Shown: positions 34,868-43,118, numbered from the stretch's first letter. The stretch is 64,000 nucleotides of DNA from Cognatundibacterium crateris (GCF_010078235.1 NZ_JAABOS010000009.1:124001-188000), one strand, 5' to 3'. Made by a program: numbers and translations. Notes: generated by a model from the sequence alone, not told the origin.

Positions 34868-35251
34868 CTAAGCGATCTGCAACATCCGCGCTGCCTGTTT
34901 AGCAAAGAAAAGTATCTGGCCTACCACCGCATCACTCCCCGCAATAACACTGAGAATGAAGGTATCTGCTCCCCTCTGCACCTGCAAAATAACGAGCATT
35001 CCTGACTCCGATTCGATAATCATATTTTTACAATCACCTAAACCATTCTCTTCGCCTGCCAATGCCCCCAACGCGGAAAGAGAACTCGCCATCGCAGACA
35101 TACGTGTAATTTGCGTCGCGTCCTCTACTCTCGCTGCCACTTCGAAACCGTCGCCGGTAGAAATCACAACCGCCTTAACACTGCGTACTTCCGCCAGTAC
35201 TAAATCGATTGCAGCCTGTGCGTCGCTTAGTAGACTTTCTTTATTCTGCAT
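34868..35251 (-). CDS. roadblock/LC7 domain protein
   Basis: A 127-residue protein with clear roadblock features: helix 1 (AQAAIDLVLAEV), strand AVVISTGDGFEVAARV, helix MSAMASSLSALGALAGEE, then the hairpin KNMIIESESGMLVILQV and TFILSVIAG. Homodimers bind MglA-type GTPases. Its start overlaps the end of the GTPase gene by 11 bases, which implies coupled translation and a stoichiometric complex. Confidence 0.8.
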   Translation of the reverse strand: MQNKESLLSDAQAAIDLVLAEVRSVKAVVISTGDGFEVAARVEDATQITRMSAMASSLSALGALAGEENGLGDCKNMIIESESGMLVILQVQRGADTFILSVIAGSDAVVGQILFFAKQAARMLQIA

Positions 35252-35789
35252 ACGAAGAAACCTCCTGATTTACTTCTAACTGAAGCATCAACAATTCCAA
35301 TAATTCAACCACCTGCAAGGTATCCCGAATATCTGCTGCGATGACCGGGCAAACGACTCCACACGACTCCAGATGTTCAATAAAACAATCGATACCAGGT
35401 TCTGGATGCGTCTCTGTCCGCGTAATGGCGACCACACAGGCAGTCTCTTTGATCAAGCGTTCAAAGCCCTTTACGTACATCGTTAAGTCAGCCAGAGGAT
35501 CGGCCGAACTGTTATCGATCAGGATGATTAAACCCAAGGCGCCGCGCGCGAGAATCTCCCACATAAAGTCAAAACGAACTTGCCCCGGTGTCCCGTAAAG
35601 CCTGAGCTTATCGCCGTTATCCAAGGTCAACTCGCCATAATCCAAGCCTACTGTCGTCGTACTTTTATTCACAGTAGCGTCAGTATTTCTGACTTCAGTC
35701 GTTAAAGTCCTTATTTCACTGACTCTGCTGATCGCCGTTGTCTTTCCTGCGCCTGTCGTGCCGCTAAATAATATTTTGTGCTCTGTCAT
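35241..35789 (-). CDS. MglA-type small GTPase
   Basis: A 182-residue single-domain GTPase. P-loop GTTGAGKTT at residues 10-18, switch I threonines at about 43-46 (KSTTTVGLDYG), and G3 as LYGTPGQVRF (64-73), where the usual DxxG aspartate is replaced as in MglA/CvnD-like proteins. The G4 position reads AITRTE (121-126) instead of NKxD, so guanine recognition may be altered. It sits between the winged-helix-like gene (11 bases upstream) and the roadblock gene (11-base overlap), the order of a regulatory G-protein cassette. Confidence 0.8.
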   Translation of the reverse strand: MTEHKILFSGTTGAGKTTAISRVSEIRTLTTEVRNTDATVNKSTTTVGLDYGELTLDNGDKLRLYGTPGQVRFDFMWEILARGALGLIILIDNSSADPLADLTMYVKGFERLIKETACVVAITRTETHPEPGIDCFIEHLESCGVVCPVIAADIRDTLQVVELLELLMLQLEVNQEVSSYAE

Positions 35790-35800
35790 TCCCCTTCACC

Positions 35801-36457
35801 TCACTTTGCAAATCGGGATAGATTGCTGCGTATCAAAGAAATCAAACCGGACCGTGAAATTCCCTTATCTTGCTCAATGCGCTTACTTTGTGGATCAGGG
35901 GACTTTTCATCTTCAGCAGCCACCTCTTCTAACAAATCATTGCTCAACAATTCCTCAACAAATAATCTGCATTTTTCCAATGCTAATCCTGTGTGCGTCT
36001 GTAGCTTGCTCACCGACAGAACACGTTTGGTCAACAGCGTAGCGAAGCGAATACGGTCAGATGTATTGAGCAAGCCAGCCGGCGGCCAACGCTTTAAGCG
36101 ATAGGATTGTTCCGGGTTAATGGCTGATGTTTTTTGTTGGTCTTGCCTGAGATTGATTAAATTTCCTATCCGATTAAGTGCAGCTTCAATTTCTGCAGAA
36201 TTTAAAGGTAAGCGTAAAAACTTTTCACCGGTTTCAGTGGCAGAAAAACAGAGCTCGTGAACGAATTCACCCTGGATTTCCTCTGATGGAATTTGAGCGT
36301 ATGGGCTGCCATAAATAATCAATTGTGCATCGCTGTCCTGATACTGCCACTTATGTTCAAGTCTGAAATCCAGGACACGGACATAGGAAGCAAACAGTGC
36401 AGCATCACGCGGATTGACGCCGATCAATCGAAAATTAAACACCTTTTTGACAGACAT
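35801..36457 (-). CDS. two-domain protein of the GTPase module, C-terminal winged-helix-like
   Basis: A 218-residue protein. The N-terminal 90 residues (FNFRLIGVNPRDAALFASYV ... DAQLIIYGSP) form an alpha/beta domain I cannot assign. Residues about 125-190 look like a winged helix (LLTKRVLSVSKLQTHTGLAL, EKCRLFVEELLSNDLLEEV), comparable in layout to the DUF742 protein of actinobacterial conservons. The C-terminus is charged. It is the first gene of the module. ATG at 36457 is preferred to one ten codons upstream. Function is inferred only from position. Confidence 0.6.
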   Translation of the reverse strand: MSVKKVFNFRLIGVNPRDAALFASYVRVLDFRLEHKWQYQDSDAQLIIYGSPYAQIPSEEIQGEFVHELCFSATETGEKFLRLPLNSAEIEAALNRIGNLINLRQDQQKTSAINPEQSYRLKRWPPAGLLNTSDRIRFATLLTKRVLSVSKLQTHTGLALEKCRLFVEELLSNDLLEEVAAEDEKSPDPQSKRIEQDKGISRSGLISLIRSNLSRFAK

Positions 36458-37421
36458 TACGGCTCCAATTTTTGACGTGCAATTCATCTACATTTATTGG
36501 TTTTGAACTCATGATTTATCACCAATACCCGTATTTTTCCGATAAAAAAATAGCGCTAACGCTCTAAGAAAACACTCGCTTTAGTCAACTTAAAATCCAA
36601 AAATTTCGCCTTTTTAGAAACTACCCGACGAACCATTATCAAGGAAACATTGTTTCCAATTAATTAAAAATAAAACGGTTTTTCTTCATTAAGAAAACCA
36701 AAATAACTTGCCTTGAATCAATAATATAAAAGCGTGATTGAGTTAGATATTGCCCTTTAGTGCAAAACAGAAACGAATCATCGCGAATTTGTTAAACAAT
36801 GAAAAAACATATTTTCCTATCATGCAAAATCAATTTTCTTCGATATCACTGCGAGCTCGTCAAGCTTTGTCAAAACACAAAATAGCGAAGTCACAGCAGC
36901 AAATTTGCTGACTATCTGAAAGTCAAAAAAGGAAATAGAGAGAATTGAACAGGAACAGGCGACACAACGAAGAGGCTGCGATGTAATTCAGCGATCATTA
37001 CAGTTTTACAGGCTACATCGCATGTTCAAAAGTACGCCGCGACTGGAGTTTGATTTCCTGCGCTGATGGCGACACTGCGTAAAATGGGCTAAGCGCCAGG
37101 CTTTGCGCGCGCCACACAGCAATTGCATTCTGCATCGGCGATGAATCACGAATGGCTATGCATTCAGGGGAAACGAGCGGTAGCTCTATCCCAAGTGAGA
37201 TTTTTATAATGACTGGAAATGTTAGTGCCAAATTACATTTAGATTCATCGTATCTCCATGACCGAATTATAAAAAATATTTCTGTTCAAAAAAAATTGAT
37301 AAAAATTAATTCAATGTCATTTCAAAACAACAAATTAAATAAATTTAAAAAACTTAGTTTCCATATAAATTTTGACATGATAAATTAAAAACACTGAGTC
37401 AAATTGATAAGGTGAATAGCG
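36458..37421. other. about 960-base AT-rich region without a supported gene
   Basis: Lies between the divergent GTPase module and the HlyD gene. Composition is strikingly AT-rich apart from a GC-richer block near 36960-37150. Open frames at 37013-37231 (minus) and 37152-37388 (plus) lack ribosome sites and family features. The far ends must hold the promoters of both flanking operons. The sequence suggests decayed or imported DNA. Confidence 0.45.
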
Positions 37422-38729
37422 ATGTCGCAGTCCGTTACCCCCAGCAGTCCCCTGTTCCGCCATGAAGTCACTGCCGCACAAAGTCAGCAATGGATGGGGG
37501 CGATTCGGCTGGCACAACCTGTGTCTTCCTGGCTGATCGCCCTGGTCGCAGCTTGCCTCAGCATCGCTTTAATCGCCTACATCACCCTTGGCAGTATCAC
37601 TAAAAAAGCCCGCGTCACGGGTCTGACTTTGCCCGTCTCTGGCAGCCTCAGTGTGATCGCGCCTGGCACTGGCGTCTTGCGGCAATTACTGGTCAAGGAA
37701 GGACAGCTGGTACAAGCCGGACAAGCCCTGTTTGAACTCAATACCGAACGCATGGGCGATCAGGGTGAAATCACTGCCTTAATCGCACAGCAGTTAGCGG
37801 CGCGCCAGCATAGTCTGGAAACCGAACAAAGACAGCGCAGTAGCCAGACCCGTGACAAAAAATCCGCATTGCAATCCCGCCTCAGCAATCTGCAGACAGA
37901 ACAACAGCAATTGAATCAGGAAATCACACTGGCACAGCGCCGCCAGCAACTGGCGCAAGAAAGTCTGCGTAAATTTGAACAATTAGAAAAAAGCGGCTAC
38001 GTCTCCACCGCCCAGACACAGCAAAAGCAGGAAGAATTACTCGACCTGTCGAGTCGCTTATCCACGCTGCAGCGCAATCAGCTCCAGCTCGCCGCCAATC
38101 AACTCGCCTTACGCGCTGAGCTCACCGACCTCGATAACCAGCTCGCCAATGACCAGGCCCAGCTGCAGCGCAGTCTGGCCAGCTTAAAACAAGAGAGCGC
38201 AGAAAACAGCAATCGTAAATCCACCCTGATCACCGCCCCGCAGGACGGCATCGTCAGTGTGCTCGGCTATGCTGCCGGACAAACCGTCACCGCCGGTCAA
38301 AATGTGCTGACCCTGTTACCGAAGCAAAGCGAACTCGAAGTCCAGCTCTACGCCCCCAGCCGCACCGCTGGTTTTGTGCGTGCCGGGCAAACCGTACTGA
38401 TCCGCTACCAGGCCTTTCCTTACCAAAAATTCGGCTTACAACAAGGCACGGTCACCGACGTCAGCAGCACCCCAATCGCACCGAATGAATTACCCGCCCA
38501 CCTCGCCAGCACCATACTCAGCAACGCCCAACAAAGCCTGCAAGGCTTTAACAGCAATGAAGCCCTGTACCGCATCAAAGTCAGACTCGCGCAACAGAAC
38601 ATAGAAGCCTATGGCCAAAGCCAGCCACTCAAACCCGGCATGACACTGGAAGCGGACATCTTGCAAGACAGCCGGAAAATCTGGGAATGGGTATTAGAGC
38701 CAGTGCTGGCGGTGACGAAACGCAGTTGA
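37422..38729 (+). CDS. HlyD-family membrane-fusion protein (peptide export adaptor)
   Basis: A 435-residue periplasmic adaptor. One transmembrane helix at about residues 33-53 is followed by a lipoyl half-motif (VIAPGTGVLRQLLVKEGQLVQAGQALFEL), a very long coiled coil (about 105-270), the second half (LITAPQDGIVSVLGYAAGQTV) and a beta-barrel domain. This is the layout of CvaA/bacteriocin-secretion adaptors. It joins an inner-membrane ABC transporter to an outer-membrane TolC-type channel, not encoded here. AGGTGA precedes the ATG. The transporter gene lies 1.3 kb downstream with the small cargo gene between. Confidence 0.88.
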   Translation: MSQSVTPSSPLFRHEVTAAQSQQWMGAIRLAQPVSSWLIALVAACLSIALIAYITLGSITKKARVTGLTLPVSGSLSVIAPGTGVLRQLLVKEGQLVQAGQALFELNTERMGDQGEITALIAQQLAARQHSLETEQRQRSSQTRDKKSALQSRLSNLQTEQQQLNQEITLAQRRQQLAQESLRKFEQLEKSGYVSTAQTQQKQEELLDLSSRLSTLQRNQLQLAANQLALRAELTDLDNQLANDQAQLQRSLASLKQESAENSNRKSTLITAPQDGIVSVLGYAAGQTVTAGQNVLTLLPKQSELEVQLYAPSRTAGFVRAGQTVLIRYQAFPYQKFGLQQGTVTDVSSTPIAPNELPAHLASTILSNAQQSLQGFNSNEALYRIKVRLAQQNIEAYGQSQPLKPGMTLEADILQDSRKIWEWVLEPVLAVTKRS

Positions 38730-38801
38730 GGTGGTGTGAAGGCTGCAAGACGAAAAGCAGGATAGTGCAGGAAAGAACAGGCAGCGTAAAGAATTCGATC
38801 A

Positions 38802-38833
38802 CCGGACAGAACGGCTAAGGCCACTCTGTCCGG
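38802..38833. terminator. hairpin after the HlyD gene
   Basis: CCGGACAGA (38802-38810) and TCTGTCCGG (38825-38833) form a perfect 9-bp stem in the 209-base gap between the adaptor and the peptide gene. No T-run follows. It may attenuate read-through or mark an mRNA processing point. Confidence 0.45.
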
Positions 38834-38883
38834 GTCGAAAAAACCGTTCAAGGTGTCAGATACCGGGAACGGAGGCAGCAAAG

Positions 38884-38906
38884 CTAACCCGTATAGGATG
38901 GGTTAG
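38884..38906. promoter_or_regulatory. inverted repeat just upstream of the double-glycine peptide gene
   Basis: CTAACCC (38884-38890) and GGGTTAG (38900-38906) are perfect arms around GTATAGGAT; the latter recurs at 38921-38929 beside the peptide start, and GGTTA/TAACC (38901-38918) makes an overlapping dyad. Position suggests an operator or a leader-RNA switch that can hide the ribosome site. Confidence 0.45.
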
Positions 38907-38938
38907 TTCAACTTAACCATGTATAGGATTAACACAAA

Positions 38939-39283
38939 ATGCGTTTAATTACAAATGATGAGTTAGAAGCGGTTTCAGGTGGTTTGATGTCTGTTAAAAG
39001 TCGTGGTGGCTTTAAAGGAACAAAGCCGTCAAAACCAGCGGGATCAAAGGAGCAGAGTCTTGGCTCAAAAGTAGTAGATGAATCTATATCAGAAGTCGTA
39101 AAAAAAGGCGTAGGTGACGCATATGACAAGGCGAAGGAGGCAGTGGATAGCGCCTATGAAAAGATCAAAGGATGGATGAGTTCTGATGATCCTACTGAAA
39201 CCTTTGGCAATGATACCTATGCTGATATGGGATATGACGCATATGACTATGATGCTTTTTATGATCGAACAGAGATGGCATAA
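38939..39283 (+). CDS. double-glycine-leader secreted peptide (putative bacteriocin/microcin)
   Basis: A 114-residue precursor. Residues 1-15 (MRLITNDELEAVSGG) are a textbook GG leader with the hydrophobic L-x4-L-x2-V spacing recognised by C39 peptidases. Cleavage after Gly15 leaves about 99 residues: a basic Gly/Lys-rich start, an amphipathic helix (about 50-82, ending KGWM) and an acidic tail with seven aromatic residues in about 20 (ADMGYDAYDYDAFYD). No cysteines occur, so no disulfides or lanthionines are expected. It lies between the adaptor and C39-ABC genes, which are its obvious exporters. Antibacterial action is likely but not proven. Confidence 0.75.
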   Translation: MRLITNDELEAVSGGLMSVKSRGGFKGTKPSKPAGSKEQSLGSKVVDESISEVVKKGVGDAYDKAKEAVDSAYEKIKGWMSSDDPTETFGNDTYADMGYDAYDYDAFYDRTEMA

Positions 39284-39290
39284 ATGATTT

Positions 39291-39327
39291 AATTCACTGG
39301 CTGATTCTTTATATCAGCCAGTGAATT
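39291..39327 (+). terminator. strong hairpin after the peptide gene
   Basis: AATTCACTGGCTGAT (39291-39305) and ATCAGCCAGTGAATT (39313-39327) form a perfect 15-bp stem with a 7-base loop 7 bases past the stop. Only a short TTTGTT-like tail follows. It could stabilise the peptide mRNA and lower expression of the downstream genes. Confidence 0.55.
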
Positions 39328-39360
39328 TGTTAGTGCATTGATTTTGAGGTCAGACATTTT

Positions 39361-39879
39361 ATGAAACTTATGTTTGCTAATTTTTCCGATTGGCTTTTAT
39401 CAGAAAAAAATGGGAGTTGGTGGCAGTACGCCCTGTTGCGTTCGACGATAGGTTTTTTACTGACAATTTGTGTGGCTTTTTTAATTGAGTTGTATGTTGA
39501 GGGGTTAGATTGCTTAGATAACATAGAATTTCTTACAATTAATTTTGATGAATTAATTAAAAATATGGAAAAAATAATTGTTATTGATGTACTTTTTATT
39601 CCCGCATATGAAACGCTTATTTTTATTGGTATCTGCCGGGTATTAAATTTTTTCATACAGGAAAAAGTGTTTACCTGTCTTGCTGCAGGATTAGTTGCAG
39701 GGTTGATTCATTTTTACGTTAAAGATTACTACGCTATGGTGACTTGCATTAGTTTTACGATTAGCGCTGGTGCATATTTTGTATGGCAGAAAAGAAAACA
39801 AGCATACTTAGTTTGTTTCACCATGCATGCGTTACATAATTTATTTGCTCTTTCGCTGGATGAATTTGTATTTATTTAA
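39361..39879 (+). CDS. CPBP-like intramembrane protein (putative immunity factor)
   Basis: A 172-residue membrane protein with about five hydrophobic segments. Three CPBP/Abi-family signatures are recognisable: PAYETLIF (81-88, in place of EExxxR), GLIHFY (114-119) and HALHN (156-160). CPBP proteins include putative metalloproteases and PlnI/SkkI-type bacteriocin immunity proteins. Its place between the GG peptide and its exporter makes an immunity role the best guess. The gene is AT-rich like the peptide gene. GAGGT precedes the ATG. Confidence 0.65.
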   Translation: MKLMFANFSDWLLSEKNGSWWQYALLRSTIGFLLTICVAFLIELYVEGLDCLDNIEFLTINFDELIKNMEKIIVIDVLFIPAYETLIFIGICRVLNFFIQEKVFTCLAAGLVAGLIHFYVKDYYAMVTCISFTISAGAYFVWQKRKQAYLVCFTMHALHNLFALSLDEFVFI

Positions 39880-40055
39880 GCCTGAATTGTAATAAATTTC
39901 CTCAAGAAATTTACGTTTGAAGTTTGGGCAAATTTTCCACCGATCCAATGGTCATTACTGGCAAAATTTTTTAATATTTTGTATATGTGCAATGGCGCGA
40001 CACTCAAATCAAAGCCACTGCAGCTATAAATAGAATAACTAGGTAATCCAATTTA

Positions 40056-42182
40056 ATGAAACCCCTCCTCCAAACCGAATCCAGCGAATGCGGCCTAGCC
40101 TGTCTCGCCATGATCGCCTCGCACTACGGCTATCACACTGATCTGCCGGAGTTGCGGCGTAAGTTTGCGATCAGTCTGAAAGGTGCGACGCTCGCGCAGT
40201 TAATGCGGCATGCGTCGGCTTTGCATTTGTCGACCCGGCCTTTGCGCTTGGAACTGGATGAGTTATCTGAGTTGCAGTTGCCCTGCATTTTGCATTGGAA
40301 TCTGAATCACTTCGTCGTCTTAAAAAAGGTGACTAAAAACTGGCAGGGTAAAGTCAGCCTGACGCTACTGGATCCGGCGGTCGGTGAGCGCCGCGTCTCG
40401 CTGGAAGAGGCCTCGGCGCATTTTACCGGCGTCGCTTTGGAGTTATTACCCAGCGCGGCCTTTGTCGCCAAAGATGAGCGCAAGCGCATTGCGATCCGTG
40501 ACTTAACCGGACACATTCTGGGGCTGCGTCCTGCGATTGCCAAGGTAATGTTGCTTGCGCTGGCACTAGAGATTTTTGCGATTTGCTCGCCCTTGTTTAA
40601 TCAGTTTGTGATCGATGAAGTGATCGTGAGCGGGGACAAGGAATTACTCACGGTGCTGGTGTTTGGTTTTGCCTTGCTGATGGTCACGCAGACCGCGATT
40701 AGCCTGGCGCGCAGCTGGTTTCTGATGCGCTGGAGTATGGACATCAGCTTTCAATGGAGTGCGCGCGTGTTTGCGCATCTGACCCATTTACCGGTTTCTT
40801 TTTTTGAAAAGCGCCATCTGGGCGATGTGGTGTCGCGCTTTGGCAGCATAGGTGCAATCCAGAGCACGCTGACCAGCCTGTTTGTAGAAAGCGCGCTCGA
40901 TGGGCTGATGGCCTTGCTCGCGCTGGGCATGATGCTGGTCTACAGCCTCAAACTGTCGGCCCTGGTGTTGGTGACGGTCTTAATTTATGCGTTGTTACGC
41001 TGGGCTTTTTACCAGCCTTTCCGAGAAGCCTCGCAAGAACGTCTGATCCTGTCATCCAAAGAGAACAGCCACTTCCTGGAAACCCTGCGTGCGGTGACGC
41101 CTTTAAAATTATTTGGCCGTGAAGAAGAACGCCGTGCACGCTGGCTGAATCTCAAAATGGATGTACAGAACCGCGACATCAAGACCCAGAAAATGTCTAT
41201 TCTGTTCAAGGTCGCCAACACCACGCTGTTCGGTATGCAGGGGCTGGCCTTGTTTTACATCGGTGCCGGACAAGTCATGCAGAATGCGCTCACGGTCGGT
41301 ATGCTGATGGCTTTTTCCAGTTATGCCGGGACCTTCTCAGGCCGCTTCTTCAGCCTGATCGATTTGTTTGTGAACCTCAAAATGCTGAGCCTGCATAGCG
41401 AACGGCTGGCCGATATCGTGCTGGAAGAAGCCGAAACCGATCAGGCCTTAGAAACCGATCTGTCCCGTATCCAGCCCGCCATCACGCTCAACAACATCAA
41501 ATTCCGTTATGCCGATGGCGAACCCTGGGTACTCAATGGCATCCACCTCAGCATCCCGGCTGGACAAAGTATCGCCTTAGTCGGCCCCAGTGGCTGCGGC
41601 AAAACCACGCTGTGCAAAATCATCCTGGGCCTGTTAAAACCAACCGAAGGTGAAATTCTGATCGATGGCATCCCGGTCAGACAACTGGGCCTGAAAGCCT
41701 ACCGCCAGCTGGTCGGCACCGTGATGCAGGATGATGTCTTGCTGGCGGGCTCCATCATGGACAACATCAGCTTCTTTGATGCCCACACCGACCGTGACCG
41801 GGTTGAACGCTGCGCGCGTCAGGCTGCGATTCATGAAGACATCAGCGCCATGCCCATGGGCTACCAAACCCTGGTCGGCGACATGGGCAGCAGCCTGTCC
41901 GGCGGCCAGAAACAACGCGTGTTACTGGCACGCGCCTTATACAAACAACCGAAAATTCTGGCCCTGGACGAAGCCACCAGCCACCTCGATGTCGAGAATG
42001 AACACAAAGTCAACCAGGCACTGGCCAGCCTCAACTTAACCCGCATCATGGTCGCGCACCGACCCGAAACCATCAACGCCGCCCAACGCGTAGTGGCCTT
42101 GCGTGAGGGGCAGGTGGTGGAAGTCAGGGGTTGTGTGGAAGTCGCAGCAGATGCTGAGGCTGAGGTGGTGCGGGTGGCTTGA
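40056..42182 (+). CDS. ABC transporter with N-terminal C39 leader peptidase (PCAT)
   Basis: A 708-residue exporter that removes a GG leader and pumps the peptide out. The peptidase has Gln6, Cys12 (ESSECGLACLA), His85 (NLNHFVVL) and Asp106 (LLDPAVG), the complete catalytic set. Six transmembrane helices lie at about 155-440. The ATPase has GPSGCGKTT (about 510), LSGGQKQR (about 612) and ALDEATSHLD (about 634). The gene is GC-richer than the peptide and CPBP genes. Its substrate is almost certainly the product of 38939-39283. Confidence 0.92.
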   Translation: MKPLLQTESSECGLACLAMIASHYGYHTDLPELRRKFAISLKGATLAQLMRHASALHLSTRPLRLELDELSELQLPCILHWNLNHFVVLKKVTKNWQGKVSLTLLDPAVGERRVSLEEASAHFTGVALELLPSAAFVAKDERKRIAIRDLTGHILGLRPAIAKVMLLALALEIFAICSPLFNQFVIDEVIVSGDKELLTVLVFGFALLMVTQTAISLARSWFLMRWSMDISFQWSARVFAHLTHLPVSFFEKRHLGDVVSRFGSIGAIQSTLTSLFVESALDGLMALLALGMMLVYSLKLSALVLVTVLIYALLRWAFYQPFREASQERLILSSKENSHFLETLRAVTPLKLFGREEERRARWLNLKMDVQNRDIKTQKMSILFKVANTTLFGMQGLALFYIGAGQVMQNALTVGMLMAFSSYAGTFSGRFFSLIDLFVNLKMLSLHSERLADIVLEEAETDQALETDLSRIQPAITLNNIKFRYADGEPWVLNGIHLSIPAGQSIALVGPSGCGKTTLCKIILGLLKPTEGEILIDGIPVRQLGLKAYRQLVGTVMQDDVLLAGSIMDNISFFDAHTDRDRVERCARQAAIHEDISAMPMGYQTLVGDMGSSLSGGQKQRVLLARALYKQPKILALDEATSHLDVENEHKVNQALASLNLTRIMVAHRPETINAAQRVVALREGQVVEVRGCVEVAADAEAEVVRVA

Positions 42183-42254
42183 ACGCACCACCCGCTGTCT
42201 GAGCCGGGTGGAGTTGATAGGCTGAATCCAGATCTGGCTCAGACCAAACGGAAC

Positions 42255-43118
42255 TCAATGCACGTGATTGAAAATCTCGTGTAATTCTTCGAAATGGTCT
42301 TCCAGTTCGTCATGCGACAAACCGAGGAATTCGCAGGCCAGGCGGCCGCCCTTGTCCCATTCGGCCAGGTTTTCACGGCCATGGTATTTGTGGATACTGA
42401 ATTCTGCGACCAGGCATAAGGCGATCAGGCTGCGCACGCTGTCGTCGGTGGCGGCATCGGTCAGTGCCTGATAATCATGGTGCAGCAGGATCGCTGACGA
42501 TACCTGCTCAGGCAAACCCCAGGTTCTGGCCATCAGTGCACCGATAGAGGTGTGGCTGGTACTGTGCTTTTCCTGCTCAACTTCGGTGAACTTCACATCG
42601 GCCGCTTCATTCGCGATGTCCAGTGTGTTCTGATAGTCAGGAAAACGTTCCAGCAGCAGCGGAATACCGATGTCGCAAAATAAACCAAAGGTATGCGCCA
42701 GATCGGGCTGGCTGACCCGCATACGGCTGGCCAGATGCGCCATTGCCTGTGCGCGTTTGGATGAAAAATCCCAGAACTTGGTGAGATTCACATTCTCTAC
42801 CTGTACGCTTTGTCGCGCGATGATCCCGGTCATCAACAAACCACACTGACGCAAACCGAGTAACTGTACCGCATGCTCGACCGAGGTCGCCTTCAGGCGC
42901 AGGCCAAAAAAAGAAGAATTGGTCAGTTTCAGCAGTGAAGCTGACAAGGCCACATCATTCGCGATAGTCGCCGCTAAGCGGCGCGTGCTGGGCTCAGTAT
43001 TGGCTAATTCATGCTGAACATCTGCCAGCATACTGGGCCGGGGCGGTATCCGTATGGTTTTGACCAGCGCGTCTACCGACTGCTCGTTCGCTACGGATAA
43101 TTGTGTTGTTGAAGTCAT
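42255..43118 (-). CDS. HDOD domain protein
   Basis: A 287-residue signalling protein with the HDOD fold over about residues 20-215 (IPPRPSMLADVQHELANTE, SASLLKLTNSSFFG, VEHAVQLLGLRQCG, DIGIPLL). It lacks the HD metal pair of true phosphohydrolases and has no partner domain attached. HDOD proteins in Proteobacteria act in chemotaxis, biofilm or stress signalling without known catalysis. The start is uncertain: ATG at 43118 is used, with a TTG seven codons upstream. Confidence 0.82.
   Translation of the reverse strand: MTSTTQLSVANEQSVDALVKTIRIPPRPSMLADVQHELANTEPSTRRLAATIANDVALSASLLKLTNSSFFGLRLKATSVEHAVQLLGLRQCGLLMTGIIARQSVQVENVNLTKFWDFSSKRAQAMAHLASRMRVSQPDLAHTFGLFCDIGIPLLLERFPDYQNTLDIANEAADVKFTEVEQEKHSTSHTSIGALMARTWGLPEQVSSAILLHHDYQALTDAATDDSVRSLIALCLVAEFSIHKYHGRENLAEWDKGGRLACEFLGLSHDELEDHFEELHEIFNHVH

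Noticed and set aside
37013-37388. Two overlapping short frames on opposite strands (37013-37231 minus, 37152-37388 plus) considered as a toxin/antitoxin or second cargo peptide
   Set aside because: No ribosome sites, no GG leader, and low-complexity Lys/Asn-rich content expected from AT-rich noncoding DNA.
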